Of a DNA stretch of 64,000 bases, positions 1 through 13,379 are shown piece by piece; the stretch's first letter is position 1, and the number at the start of each line of letters is the position of its first letter. The stretch is from assembly GCF_041146795.1 (NCBI RefSeq), contig NC_135174.1:20764878-20828877 (forward strand), written 5' to 3'. Origin of the DNA: Maylandia zebra. Taxonomy: Eukaryota > Chordata > Actinopteri > Cichliformes > Cichlidae. The translations under genes and the position numbers were made by a program. The notes under the pieces were generated by a model that worked only from the letters and a program-made list of their open reading frames with translations, was not told the origin of the DNA and ran no database searches.

Positions 1-2014
1 AATGTTGAGGAAGTCCCCGAAGCAAGCAGTTTATGTGAGGAAGCTCACCGCCACATCACCAGTGGGCTAAAATTCTTCCAAGCCAGTATGCAAGCCTGAT
101 CGACGGTACTGGAAACCTTTAATTCATTTGTCTTTGTACTTTACTTACTTATAAGAAATGCTGATGCCTTAAGCCATATTTATGCAGAAACATAGAAAAT
201 TCAAAAGGATTTACAAAGCACTGTACTACATGGCTGCAAAAACATTTACAAATAAATGACAACCCACTGCAAAACGGCATACAATAATCACAAGCAGCTA
301 ATGTAATCTGTATATAGAAGCAGAAATCTCTTTAAATCTTCCATTCCCACTGCTCATGCTGCATGCTCTCTGTTTTCCTTTGTCAAACTTAAAGTTAAAT
401 CAGAGCCAGCAATAAGATTTTATTGTGCTCTTTTATCATTTTAACAAAAGAATCGACAGCCTCAAGTCAAAAAAAACACTGGAGGGATGCACGCTATCAG
501 ATCCCCTTTAAAGCAACATTGTAAACAAATAGGAAAGTGCCATGTTACTTTTTTTTTTACTGTTGAACATGCAAAAAACTGTGATCTGCATTTCACATCG
601 AATCCACCACTGCATCAACATAAAAGATTGGTGGAGATCTGTGGGGAGTTTTGAGTACTGGAGGAATTTATTCTATGCTGTAAGAAGAGGAGGTAGGGTT
701 CAGTGTAGAGCCATATCAGACCTTCTCATGTTGAACCCTGAACTCAATCTCCATACTCACAAATTCACATGCAGAGTTCATGGCGAGTCCCCTGGAGAGC
801 TGTGCAACATGCTATCTACACTACGGTCTCTGGAGACACACATCTTTCAATCTCCAGATGAATTATTGAAGGCACACCACCCCCACCATGTTTTTTACAT
901 CGGTTGGAATTAGTTGTTGCTCCAGAGTACAAGGACCATGTTGCACTGGAGGTTCGAGGGGCGAATTTATTTAAATTTCTTTTTCCTCATGTTGTGTTTC
1001 TAGTCATCCCCCCCCTCCTATATTTCAGTTCTCCTCCTATGAATCAGTTGCTTTCCCTTGGTACTTTACTCCCACCTTGAAGACTCTTTTCAAAAGGATT
1101 TTCCCCACGTACTCAGCTCAATCGCAATTTTCATGCACCTGCTCATCGCCACACTTTCCATTTCTTGGTAAGTTATTACAGTCTGATTTCTCTGTTTTTT
1201 TGTATTGTTTTTTTGTTTTTGGTTGAGTTGTAAAATATATTTATTTTCTCTAATGAATAAAAACAAATCAATAATAACATGCACGGCTGCCAAAGCATGC
1301 CCCAGCACTTGTTTAAGTTGCAAAGATCAGTATGCATCATTGCTCCTACATGCTCAACATATATGAAGGCTGCACCACGCACCCACCCACCTACAACCTC
1401 TTTTTTTTATTTTGCTAATAAGGAAACAGGGCTTCACCATGCAAGAATAAAGAGGGGGTGAACGGCTCAGACCCCCAATGGGTCTCCTTGAACTTGTGAA
1501 ATAGGATTGACACCACACTCAGAATGAGCTCACCATGTAGGAACAGCAGACTGAGCCCCCCCAGGATGCTAAGCTGATTCAATTCCCCTAATGATGTTTG
1601 TAATTTAGGAGGCTAATGACATGCACTATGAACTGGAAGATTGTGTTTAGGAGATGCCTCTCGGAGTCAAGTGTTGCCTTGGCGAATGCCTCCTAAGAAA
1701 TTACACAGAATACGGGAACAAATTACAGAGATGCCACAATTTACATTTTGGGACTTTGATACATGGATTACAACAAAATTATTTATAATAAGTTATGATG
1801 TAATTTGTGAATAAAACCTTTTTTTTTTTTTAAATTTTCATCTCTTTCAAGTGTGAGTCTGATATCCTTGAGGGGAATCCAGGATTAAGTCATATAAGAA
1901 ACTGAAATATGCAGATATTTGCATTTGTACATTTTCTTGCATACGTTGAGTGATGTTGATAGTTTGATGACAACTTCTTGCATACCTTAAAGAATCTACT
2001 GTTATGCTTAGACT

Positions 2015-2030
2015 GAAACTGAAACTGAAA
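2015..2030 (+). promoter_or_regulatory. ISRE/IRF-like motif
   Basis: The bases GAAACTGAAACTGAAA form three GAAA cores on a 6-bp period, which fits the interferon-stimulated response element pattern GAAANNGAAA. A related stretch (AAACTGAAATATGCAGA) lies about 110 bp upstream near 1901-1917, and both are followed by a similar TA(T/C)GCAGA sequence, so the two look like diverged copies of one short unit. No gene start is nearby, so function is only inferred from the motif. Confidence 0.3.
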
Positions 2031-2520
2031 TACGCAGACATGTAGTTTTCAGTGGTGCAAGATCCAAAAATGCTGGATCATGAAATTAAGCTGAAATTTT
2101 CTTTTCTTCAAGGTGGTTAAAATACCTTTGTGGTCTGACCCAACTTATTTGTTCACATCAAATAAAGAAAAAAATCACAGCCTTAGAAGTCTCTGTGACA
2201 TATTGAATGAACCCAGTGTAAAAACGGTACCCCGCCCCCTTCTTTAAGTCGGATTTTATGGCCCAATCCGAAGTGTACAGTTTTTACTTTGCAGGTCAAG
2301 ACAACAGCATTTTCTCATAAACAGTTTACATTTTGTGGCATCGGTGCTAAGAGATCCAATAGATCTTTTGTAACACCCCTCCCCCCTCTCAATTTGGCTT
2401 TGTGTACTCTAATTCTGCTAATTTGGTGTTTACCCTTTGGGTGTACTGAAGCTTACTTCCTGTGTGATGAGGATGTCTGATTTTTAAAGATGTTTCGCAC
2501 TGTCTATAGATCGGCAAATA

Positions 2521-2554
2521 CACGTGCACGCACGTGTCCTTGCGTGAACACGTG
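2521..2554. promoter_or_regulatory. Cluster of three CACGTG E-boxes with XRE-like core
   Basis: Palindromic CACGTG hexamers occur at 2521-2526, 2531-2536 and 2549-2554. Between the second and third lies TTGCGTGA (2540-2547), which fits the core recognised by AHR/ARNT-type bHLH-PAS dimers. The segment is an alternating purine-pyrimidine run. No adjacent transcription unit was recognised, so this is only a candidate binding platform. Confidence 0.35.
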
Positions 2555-3544
2555 CGTATATCTAAATGTGTGGCAAAAAACATTTACGCCAGAGCAATCA
2601 CACAGGAGATATGGCGACAGTACTCAGCACGATGTACATACACAACATATTGATATGATTACTCCACAGGCTGCTCCCTTTGTTTTAGGCTGGTCATTAA
2701 CAACCTATTTGAAGACTTTGTCAATAGGTGCCAAGACAACAAGAAGCAACATCGCCCCCTCCGTGCTCGACACCCCCCCTTCATCCACTTGCCTTTCTTT
2801 TTTCTCATTAATATGGAAATGAGCTGCTTATTGTTGTTAAAGAAAGGGAAGAAAGCTGTCATGTCTTTGGTGACAGACTCAATGGATGTGTTTGGATTGC
2901 AGGGTTTGCTGTTTTCTGAGAGCATGTCTTATCTTTGTTTAGGCAGCGAATCAAAAATGTAAACATCACTTCATTAGCATCTGTCAGGAAGCTTAACACT
3001 ATGATTTTTAATGCATGGCTAAACCTCTGAATAGGCCTTGTTATTCTGTCTCTTCTTTTATCTCCACTTTTTGTACTAGTTAATTTCTCAAAGGGAAACT
3101 TACTTAATCCTCTGCATTTGTTCGCAAAAGCTGTATTGTGTAGCTCTGCTTTCTCCTTCTGCTAGAACACCATTTACTAGACTTGGGTTATTGTACTTTC
3201 CCTGTTGGCTGGTGATCGCTTTTGGCATTTTTTTCTCATTCAGAGATCAAAGAAATATTCATTTTCTATTTCAGTCAGATGAAACTCCAAAAACGAGTTT
3301 TTGCTTTGAAAAAACAAAAGAAAAAAAGAATTAAAGAGAAATTTGATGCACTATTCTTAACCTTTACATGAGATCAAAAGATTTATATTTTATCCAATCA
3401 CGGGTGCTATCAGCATCCCACTTCATCAAGGCTTACCCCACACCCAGCAATTACTTCAAGTGTACCTGCACATTGTGGAGTGATATTATAATTACTAGGA
3501 CAAGACCGAAAATAGTCAAGATTAGGTAAATGCAGCTACTTATC

Positions 3545-4145
3545 TCAATTAAGGACTTTGTTTATATCTAGATTTGCCCGTTGCAGGGTTGCATACGCAT
3601 CAGAGCTTATTTTCAGTTGTGCAAAAGGATTTGACCTCCTCAGGGACTCATCAGCTGCTTGTTTTCGCAGCTGCAATCTTCTAGATTTCATCGCTAGGCT
3701 GAAGCACTTCTCAGATTGAGTTACACTGTTAACGAATGCATGCTCAAAGTCAAAGTTCTCCCCACAAAACACTGTGGCATACAGATAGCTCCTGAGATGA
3801 CAGATTTACACTAGTAAATGTCAGCTGCTCCTTGAGGAAGGTGTACTGGATAACGGGCTGCGGACTCCCTTGTGTAACAACCACTGGGTAAATCTGTGAG
3901 TTTAAATCCAACAAAATTGACAAAGATTGTTGATTATGCTTGTCTGGGAGAGTGATAGAAGTGTCAGCGTTGTCAGATGCAATGTAGTTTAAAATTTTAT
4001 TGGAGTGTATGAAGGAAATTGACTCAAAAATAAATGAACGTGAGGGGAAGAGGATATATTTGTAACACATCAGGGTATATTCAAAACAAAAAATATCATG
4101 GTCAGACAAAAGAGAAGCCGTGTTCAAAAGGTCAGTGATATCCAT
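3545..4145 (-). pseudogene. Frameshifted relic of a coding sequence, possibly LINE-derived
   Basis: On the minus strand two open frames abut: 4145 to 3750 (131 codons) and 3772 to 3545 (75 codons). They overlap by 23 bp and read as one sequence if a single frameshift is assumed near 3760. About 600 bp of near-continuous open frame is unusual in such AT-rich DNA. The first part contains SLLSDHDIF followed by a basic, Ser-rich stretch. This resembles the SDH motif and following linker of the apurinic endonuclease domain in fish LINE ORF2 proteins, but the match is weak and no reverse-transcriptase motif follows. It could also be a decayed cellular gene. A short ATCC repeat (4140-4161) borders it. 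Confidence 0.25.
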
Positions 4146-4161
4146 CTATCCATCCATCCAT
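4140..4161. repeat. (ATCC)n short tandem repeat
   Basis: A short, partly interrupted run of ATCC/ATCT units. GATG tails of this kind mark the 3' ends of several fish LINE families when read on the opposite strand, and a LINE-tail-like fragment lies about 550 bp away at 4709-4755. Confidence 0.6.
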
Positions 4162-4708
4162 CTTCTGACAAGTCAATGACCATCTCCAGTGTCCACTCTC
4201 TGTCAGATTGTTTGCTACATTTGAGTGTTTAACAGGCTCTTCCATGTGATTTTCTAAGCCTTTTAGTTTTTCTTTGCGTTTCCCTGTTTCCCAGCATTCC
4301 CTGTTTGGTGGAAGAGTGGCTTCTTCATCAACTTGGTCCTCCCTCTTTGAAATCCTTCACTGGAGAATTTAGCGGATCACCTCACCTGCCTGCTCACCTT
4401 CCTAAACCTCTTTCTCAGAATAAAAAAAGACCAATGCTCAGGCAAACTAAGCAAGCAGTTAGCTTACTTAGTTTCGATCTCAAACATAATCACCTGAAAC
4501 ATTTCTACACCCTTGCCTGTGGACTCACCTGCATGGGCCTACCTCTCGTCTCTCTCAGTGGATACTGTACCTGTGAATTGAACTGTCCCCTGGGATCCCA
4601 TTGGCTGACATCTCAATCTGCATTTGCTTGTTGTTGCAAATGACTTCATCTGCAGTTGGTCTTACTTTAGAGTCCACTTTGCTTTATTGCCTTTTTGCAA
4701 ATGAAAGT

Positions 4709-4755
4709 TGGAGCCTATCCCAGGTTTCACAGGGCGAGAAGTAGCGTACACCATA
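4709..4755. mobile_element. Short LINE 3'-tail fragment
   Basis: The bases around GGAGCCTATCCCAG, followed by a CAGGGCGAGA-type stretch and GCGTACACC, match the same segment of the better-preserved tails at 9799-10070 and 23054-23355. It is a small remnant of the same repeat family. Confidence 0.45.
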
Positions 4756-7700
4756 GATGGGTTGACATTATTTTCTTATAGTTCATTTTTAAACAGGCAA
4801 TTAAAATGCCACTTGTGCTTGCTGTGTCTTGCTGAGCTAAAGATAACGTTTCAGTTAGCAGCATAACAGCTTTAACTTCACTCGTAATTAAAAAATATTG
4901 CTACGGCTTGGTTTTTACACAAAGTTGCAAAAGATGGAAGGAGCAAGAAGTCCTAAAAGTAACCACGTTTGCATGAGTGGGTGGAGTTCCAATTTTTTTG
5001 TTAATGCTAATTAGCTAGAGATATACGCAAACTCCATTTTTGTAAACAAATCCAGACAGCAATTTCGCTTACCTACAAACACAATTCCTGTCTGGACTAT
5101 TACTACAATTAACTGCACAACAAGCTGTATTATTGAAAAATTGAATATATAAAATGTATAATTGAATCAAAAGTGCCCCCAAATGCAACAAAACCACAAA
5201 AAAACTTGTGAGGTCCGATTCTAGAGTTAGAGCTAGCAGATATAGCCTTCTGTCAAAGCTTCCACACTCTTACTTTACAGAAGACTAAGCCTTATAGTAT
5301 AAATAGGTGATATATAGTTACAAATAAAGGTTGAGTCACCTCCTGTTCACATGTCAAGAAGGGGAACATTAAACATAGAGAACTAAAAATAATTCTTGGA
5401 CAAGACTGTGACCTCATTTTTAGTCTCCTCATGTAAAGGTGTGAACGTTAGTATTGAATTTTCTTTGCTTATGCTTTTGGAGGGAGCTTTAATCAAGAAG
5501 CCCAAAATTTTGGGGTGTTTTAATGTTAGCTTCATTTTTCAACTCACGAGGTTTCAAACCTTTTCTTTTTTTCCTCATTTTTTTAGGTTCTTGCAGAAAC
5601 AAGATAGAGCTTATGAGTATTTTATTATTTACTACCATTGTTCCAAAACTTAGATATATAAGTTATATTATTTATAATTTACCCATGCTCAGCATAGGAA
5701 GAGAATGAGAAGAAAACTTTAAATATGTCTGTATTTTTGACCCATGCAGGTGTGGTTTTTTGAAAGAGACTGCAAAAACCTTGCACAAACATGAGACAAA
5801 TGTAATCATTGTCTCAGTAATCAGAGATCTGTGGCTTTGTCACATTTGAACAAAGAATCAATGAATCAAGGCTCAAGCTGCCATCCTGTGAAAACACTGC
5901 AGTGTAGCACAAGTGCCCTCTTAGATTTTTTTTATCCTCTTTTAAATCACTTCAGGTTTTTGTTGCATTTCTAATTGTCGATTCAGAAATTGTTCCAGTT
6001 GTTGAAATGCCTGCGTGTGAAGCAGCGACGAGGAGGGCGAAGGGATGAATGTACATGTAATGTTTTTGCATTTGTTTTCCTCTATCCATCTCCCTTTTTG
6101 TCAGGACAGTTTCATTTCCATGTCAGTGATTTATGAAGGGAGATAGGAGAGAGCCTGTTAATGAGATATTTCTCCTCATCTTCTCATGAACAACAACATG
6201 TCAAAATAAAGATAAAAAAACAACAAAACTCAAATGCCTGCCGGGGGAACAAATTAGGTCTTGTGGCAATACTGCAAAAAAAGTGCTTTTCCAATGTATC
6301 ACTCTAAATTCAAAAACATCCAGGCATCCTGTATTTGATGCACATCTTCTCATTTTGAAGAATTGGACTGTAATTGAGCCTTATTCCATTCCAAACTAGA
6401 ATATTTTACCTTAGAAAAATACTTAATGCCTTCCTGCTTACCACAAAACTATAAAACATAGTAGAACACAATGCTATTTTTGGATATTGCAAAAAAGCTC
6501 GAAAAGACACACAGACACACACACGTGCCACTATATGGCTGTGATTGTACAAACAAGTCTAGTCTAAGAGGTCTTTTAAAATGGAGTTCCAACTTGTATA
6601 TGAAGATAAATGAAGAGAAAACAGGCACTGCTTCTTCGATTAAACTGACTGTGAGCCTGCCATCGTTTTTGCAGTTTTCCTGGAGGTAGAATGGAGTGCC
6701 TCAGATGCTTGCGGGTGGCGCTGACAGAATCTGAAGTGGGTCGTCCACTAACCTCAACCCCCTGGAGTACCGTGGGTCTGGGCCAGAGCGGAAGGAAGCG
6801 GTGTCCTGCTGAGACGTAGAGTCTGGTCTAGAGGTAATGGGCAGAAGGGAAAAAGAGCGTTGCCTGTGGCGTGGCACAAAATGAATTACTGCCATCTTTC
6901 TGCTCCTCTGCTTCACAGTCAGAGTAGAGTCTGGAGGGCCAGATAACAAGGGCACAGAACCACAAACTATAGCAAAATGGAGAACTGCCCGAGAAAAAAA
7001 AAAATAAAGCTGTCTGGCAGAGTTAATATCATGTCACTTATGATGATTTGGCTGAACGTATGATGAGGTCATTCTCATTTCAGTGTTAATGTTGGCCTAG
7101 ACTGTAGTACAGGGTGGTGGCAATGACTGGAACGTTTTCTTTTATTTCTCAGCTCCCACTCTTCTCATTTAGGTTAACACGCCATGGTATGAATCTTTTC
7201 TTTCAGTGGTGTGTTACGGCTTTTGGAAAGAAGCAATAAGACGGCCACAGAATAAAAGGAAAAAGAAAAAACTCCACCAAGCACACATAGCTAGTTTAAG
7301 CATAAATTTCATTCCTGGATTTCATGAGTGCAGCTTAAGTGTCTACAACTTTTTTTTTTTTTTTAATAAACACAAAAGCCTACAAGCAGTCACATTTCAG
7401 ACTGTATTCTCTGTGCCGGAAAATAGCTGCTGCTTTGTTATCCAAAAGTCCAGACAAGTGCGGTGACCCTGAGACCTTGCTGCACTATGATTTGAGAAAA
7501 CACATGCAAGCAGGCAAATTACAAGCAAAGTGAGAAAAACATCTTCTCCGACGCTTTAACGCTGCCTTTAAGGGAACCCCTCCCTGCTAATTCAAAAAAC
7601 ACAACTAAATAAAGCAAATACCACACACAGGAACAGGAAATGCTATTAGGCCAGGACACAGTTTCTGCCATCTGGTTTTAGATTTAAGTGACTTTTTAAG

Positions 7701-9798
7701 GTGCCACAACGACAAATGTGTTTGTCACCTTTTAGTGCCCCTTGGGGGGGAAAAAGCCTGTTCCTCTGTATACAGGTTGTACTTTCTGTATTTGCATGTG
7801 TTTTCTCGAGCTGCACTGCATTAAGCTTGAACCTGTACTTTAACTTGTCACTTATATTTTATAGTTCAGGTTCAATATTGCACTCAAATCAGTGATTTTT
7901 TTTCCTTTTGCACAATGCTCACGCTCATATTCGTCTTGGTAAGACAGCATCTGTGGGGTCATCTAAGTAATTTCCTATAAACATGATTTTAATTTCCTCT
8001 GGGATCAATACTCCACCATCATAAATCTGATGCTCTTTGATGCTCATTTGGTCTGCGCAAGTATAGTCTTCTGCCCACTGGATTTGTCTGTTGTGGTTAG
8101 TGTGATGTAAGATGATATGTCCAACCTTAAGAGCATCCTGAAGGGGAAATACTCACTAATATAGCTGATCAGAAAGAGAAAAGGTTCGTCTGGTCTCTGC
8201 GCAGCTTATGGTTAAGCATTTGATCTTGCACATTCTTTTATAGACATCAAATCTTCCAGTAAATTTAATCTAAGGCAGACACAGAATCAGTGAATCAGCA
8301 GAGACTTTTCCATCAAAACCAATCCTGCATGTTTTTGGATTTGATATGACTAGCCAATGTGGAGGGGGGGAAAAAAGTAGGCAGGAAAAATGGGTGCATA
8401 ATTAGGTCAAAGCATTAGGGAAACTGTTGAGTTGCATTTTGATTCATCTTGCCTTGCCCTGTTTGAACATGTCACCTGCATGCAAATGATTTTCTTTCTT
8501 CTCTACCCAAGAGGGGGGGAAAAACTACTTGAATTCATTGATGCCATTGTCTGTTATGAGATACAATCAATCTGGTGAGTGGGTGGGGAAGCAGGATGAG
8601 GGGCCCGCGGAGATTAAACAGAAGCCTCACCACGGATGTTCCAAAAACAAAATAAATCCATTCATCCAATTAGGGACTGCAGATTTTTTACTTTTATTTT
8701 TATTTTTTAAAAGACACAATTTGGACGAGTGCTTCTCTACTAATTTACTCTCCGCTTCGATCTGAATATCCTAATAGACTGGACAAGATTACAGGCCACA
8801 TCAAAGTCTGCAGGACGTAGAAACAAATAAGCCAGAGTGACTAGGTTGTGCCGCACAAGCTGAAAATATGTTAAACTGCGTACTCACAATTTGCAGCTGG
8901 GCTTATTTAATGAATCCTTGCAACGTGAATCTCAGTTGAAGTTAGAAAACTGGAAGGATTTTTCAACTTTTTAACATAATTATCTATGTCTTCACACTTT
9001 TATGTCATCTCGTATGCACTGCTTTCATAGACAAGACACACTATGCAGTCTCTGCTATTCCCCCGCCTCGATCCGTCTTTCTCCGCTGGGAATAAAATGA
9101 GTTGAGCTGTTCAACTTTGATTAACACCCAACGTTCCCCCACCCTGCTGAGTAACTCCCCCTGTTTGATGAATCTGGCCCTGTTTGTTTTCCTGCTTCTC
9201 CTGGTGTATGATGCATGACAGTACTCCCCCTCAAAATGCAGCTTTATTCCACACGGAGGAAAAAGGAGGCAGAGGCAGGCAGAATCCCCCCCCCTCCCCT
9301 TTTTCTTTACACCGAAGACCTAAAAACCTTGTGAAAAAGAAAGGACATCGCAGAGATGAATACCACTTTCTGCAGAGGCAGAAGAGTGGCTTTTAGTGGC
9401 CATTTCTGTATCAAAGTGATCTACTGTATGTAGAGAAGTAAACAAGAAATATATATGGTACCTTGGAGGTCTGGATAAACTCTTAACCCTGGAGGTGGAT
9501 TGCATCAGGTGGCTCACAGACACACAATGTCTCATAATATTATACTCTTCATTCTGTATACTGTGAGCCATTTATATATGCCTTTTACCTGCCTATCAAT
9601 ACAAAAATGGAAAGTGCCTTAGGTGAATAATTTCTTTATATGAGGAAAAAAAACTAATGGCGGCCCATTTCAATGGCTTTAGACTCACACGTACTTCAAA
9701 TGTAAGATACAAATGAATAAATCAATGAAAGAACACAGCTATAAGGTATTTTGAGAAAGATAATTACTCATAAATAAAAAAAACAAACTCCCCAAATT
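4756..9798. other. Gene-free stretch
   Basis: No exon or well-preserved repeat was recognised. The open frames present are short, have no domain signature, and mostly run through poly-T or AT-rich DNA. Around 8600-8680 a low-repeat segment with TAATCC- and CAATTA-like homeodomain cores could be a conserved non-coding element, but sequence from another species would be needed to tell. Confidence 0.5.
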
Positions 9799-10070
9799 AT
9801 CCATGCATTTTCTTCTGTTGATCCAATTCAGGGTCACCGGGTCCATCCCAGCTGCCACAGGGTGAGAGGTGGGGCGTGCCCAGGACAGGCTGCTAGTCTG
9901 TTACAGGGCTGAGACAGACAACCAACTCACATTCACACCTATGGACCATTTCTAATCATCGGTTAACCTAACCCAAATTAACTGCATGTCTTTGAATTGT
10001 GGGATAAAGCTGGAGAACCTGGAGAGAACCCTGACACGGGGAGAACGTGCAAACTCCACACAGAAACCCC
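9799..10070 (+). mobile_element. LINE-derived 3' tail (common fish repeat)
   Basis: The stretch runs from the CAATTCAGGGTCACCGG region through GTCTGTTACAGGGCTGA and CATTCACACCTATGGAC to ACACGGGGAGAACGTGCAAA and CTCCACACAGAAACC. I recognise this order of blocks as the 3' region of a very common teleost LINE (L2/Maui- or RTE-like). It is 5'-truncated with no coding part. A second copy lies at 23054-23355. Family assignment is from memory of the block order. Confidence 0.65.
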
Positions 10071-12383
10071 AGTCAGATTTTTTGTTTTTTAACTTAACAA
10101 AAACAAAAAAAAGATGATTAGAATCACATAGCATGCAGCACCTTTTACCCAGAGGACTGTAGGGGCAGTGGTGCATGTAAGAAGGGGGTCTAGGTGCACA
10201 GTGAGTCCTCTGATGTCATGCTGCTGGTAATATGTCCTGAAACAAGAGGAGAAATATTGCTGCGCTGTCACTGCAGTGTCAAGCCTCTCACTGCAGGACT
10301 GATTTCGCTGACACGACGCATCCTGAAAAAGTGGCAACTCAGAGCTATTCCCAGCAGGGCTGAAATATGCCCATGGAAAAAGGTGGAGAACACACTGTAT
10401 ATTTTACTGTACATGTGAGCAATAGTCACTAACTTTCTTCCCTGTGACGCTGTGCTGCATAAGCTTCCACCAGAATACAATAGGCAATAAGGCAATTAGA
10501 ATAAGCCGTGCTGTGTGTCTTTCCAATGAGCACCCCCCCTCCCTCCCGCCTCTGTAAAGGAGCCAAGCAGAGCCACCATCCAGAAATCAATGAAGCGCTC
10601 CTCATAAAGGGATTGTCAAATTCAAGTCTGTGCAATTTGTTTTGTGATAACTCTGCAGGCTCATGCATGGAATCAATATGAGGACTAGTGGAAAAAAAAT
10701 GGAGAGGAGAGGGGGCTGAGCGTGTATTGATTCATACTCAGTAGCATTAAAAGTACAGAGTAGAGGAAGTGTTAACCTTGGGTTGTACGCACATTTAGAT
10801 CAATGTAAAGTTTATCTTTCACTGAAGTGTAGGCAAATTTAGTTTCCCTGAGAGGATAAAAAAGAGAGGACATGTCAGTAATGCCAACCACTTTTGCCCT
10901 GCGACTTGACCTTCTCGTACGCTGTTTTTTAAAACCCATAAATCACAGAACAGACTTGGACAATTGGCCAGTAATTGTGGTTAAAAACATAACCTGCAGA
11001 GCTGGCATTATAAAACCTGAACGAGCTACCGAAAACAAGTCTCCAGGCAGGAGGTCATCATCTAAATCTCCTACTGAACTCACTTCCTTTGTCTGGTTTG
11101 AATTTCTAATGACCGCTTGACTTCTTGAATCCATCTGCTAACATGCAAGGTCACAAATATGCTCCCAGATTAGAAAATGAATATGTAACAGAGCGCGTTA
11201 GGCCTGTCTGTATTTATTATGCTTTTATGCTTCATGTAACATATGCACAAAGAGGCCTCTTGTGTATCCCCACCCACCACCCCCCGGAAACACAACATTT
11301 TCAATTTTTATTTTATTTTAGCTACAGTTCGTGTTAAAGGAAAGGACATATAATACATATACACTGAAGTAGGTGAATGTCGGTTCATATCTTCTCTGGT
11401 AGTCAAACATTTTTTTCATGCTTACAAGGCATGTCAGTGTGAAGGATATAAGTCAATTAACCCAAAGGACCGCATTCTTGCTACCTCCTCCCCTCATCAC
11501 TCCATTAAAAAGAAAGCTGCAAAGAGGAATAGCAGGCAGCACTCTCGCTTGTGGAAAATCATTACACAATCTAAGAAAGAATAGAATATTCTGTGCCCAG
11601 GCTTGCCTCCTGTTATTGCACCATTAATAACTTTTGCTGCTGCCAAACAGACAACACCAAGCTTGGTTAGAGAGGAGCCGACTAATGCAGTCAGTAAATT
11701 AAAACCATCGGTGTTCGTTTTCATAAAACAGACCAGTCTCTGTTGTCAGAGGTTGCGCCCCCCCCCTCCTTCCCCCTCACCTCTTCCATCATCCTTCTGT
11801 GCAATACATCTATTTGCGCTGTATAGTTTTTGAAAGAATTACTGCATTTCTCATTTCCCACTGAGCAAACAAACCCTTAGAAGTGCACTACACATCAAGC
11901 TACTTTATGACCCCTACGCAGGCTTTAAGTTGGCAGGAGGAATGAAAAGTTTTCATCAGAGAAGGTGAAATTATAACGTGGGAAAGAGGCTTGTCTCACA
12001 GAAACACAAGAAAGCCTTTAACAAATGACACTGTACCCATTTCTGTCAGGGGCTGCGACGACGAGCACAATACGCTCAAGAACAATTCATCTTTTTTCTG
12101 TTTTTTCAATTTTATAATTAAGACTTTGTAATTAAATAAAAATGCTACATAAGACTTGCATCCCATTCGCGCTATATGTTCATATGTTCAGTTTAATTAT
12201 GTGGACCCTATAGCTACATTGTGATTTATGGTTGTTATAGAAACAACACTTGTTCCAACAAGGTCTTTGAAATTAAATAAAGCAGGCTTATGGAAAATAC
12301 ACTAATATGCAAGCGGTTTATATGGCCTTCATAAGAATTAGTGCACAGATTAAAGAGTGGAAAGGTTAGATAATATGAACATG

Positions 12384-12404
12384 TATATATATATATATAT
12401 ATAT
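12384..12404. repeat. (TA)n microsatellite
   Basis: About ten uninterrupted TA units, flanked by further AT-rich sequence. A simple repeat. Confidence 0.9.
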
Positions 12405-13357
12405 TTATATAAAATTTGCCCTAGTTGTGTGTCTTGTGTGTTAGTGTGTCAAAAATGAAAGCTAAAGAAACATCAAGAATGCAACCAAGCAAAATTTTGC
12501 AGAGAGACCACAACTCCTAATCTGTGAAATTGGATGAATTTAAGTTGCCTACAAAATGGGATTAAATTGTATTGGCTGTAGTTTACTGAGAGGGGGGCAT
12601 GTGTGAAAGGAATGGATACGGATGTTACAGTATTAAAGAGGCCCCCTTATATTTCACCCAGGAAACACTGTGGAGAGCATCCAGGGGGAGTCAATGGGCT
12701 CAGGGAGGCTGGAGTGCCAGCTCAAGAGAGAACGCTTAACAAAGGCTGTGTGGGAGGGCTTCTCTACAGTGTACGCTCATGAAGTGGACCATTGTCTCAA
12801 GTTTTCCCCCAACTGCCAACCCACACGTGTAGTCACAAACCTACCACCCTAGATACACCTAATCGCCATGAAACAGCCTGCGTCCTCTGCACATCGGTGA
12901 ACTGTGCCCATTTGCACATGCTAACTGTTAGACAGTTTGAACTTAACCTCGCTAAGTGCAAGAGGGCTCATACTAAAGCTCTTAAAAAGACACTTTGAGA
13001 GCACAAGGCATTATTCTAGATCACTATGCCTGTGTGCTGTCTGAATAATGGAGGGTTTGGCAGCATCATTTGGAAAATGGTGGTATTTTCCAGTGTTTGT
13101 TGGCTGATGTTAAACGGGAACTTAATTTTCCTGAGAAATAGTACTACTCAGCCTGTGGGCACAGCTTTTTTTTTTCTTTTTCGTCTGTGTCATCTTTGCT
13201 TGGACTTTATAGACACATTTTTATGGAAAGCCAGTGTAACAAACAAAAATGTATATTTAGGAAAGTGTAAGATCTTTAGAGCCTGCCATTTGGCGCTCGT
13301 GACTAAAGTTAATAGTTTCACAGGTAATTTAATTAATCAGCAGCTTTCACTGTTCAC

Positions 13358-13379
13358 AGCAGTTTCAGTGGAAACTGCT
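13358..13379. other. Perfect 9-bp hairpin
   Basis: Arms AGCAGTTTC and GAAACTGCT are exact reverse complements separated by the 4-base loop AGTG. It lies 20-40 bp downstream of a TAATTTAATTAATCA homeodomain-site cluster. It could be part of a regulatory element; nothing links it to a structured RNA gene. Confidence 0.45.

Larger units (their letters stand above)
1..3544. other. Gene-free AT-rich flank, left edge
   Basis: I see no exon here that I can match to a protein family. The longest open frame (542-913, plus) has no recognisable domain and low-complexity ends, so I treat it as chance. Two small motif clusters stand out: an interferon-response-like GAAACT repeat at 2015-2030 and three CACGTG E-boxes at 2521-2554. 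Both are described separately. Confidence 0.6.

Noticed and set aside
542-913. 123-codon plus-strand open frame
   Set aside because: No recognisable domain, starts in a poly-T stretch and has no splice or promoter context. It is probably chance.
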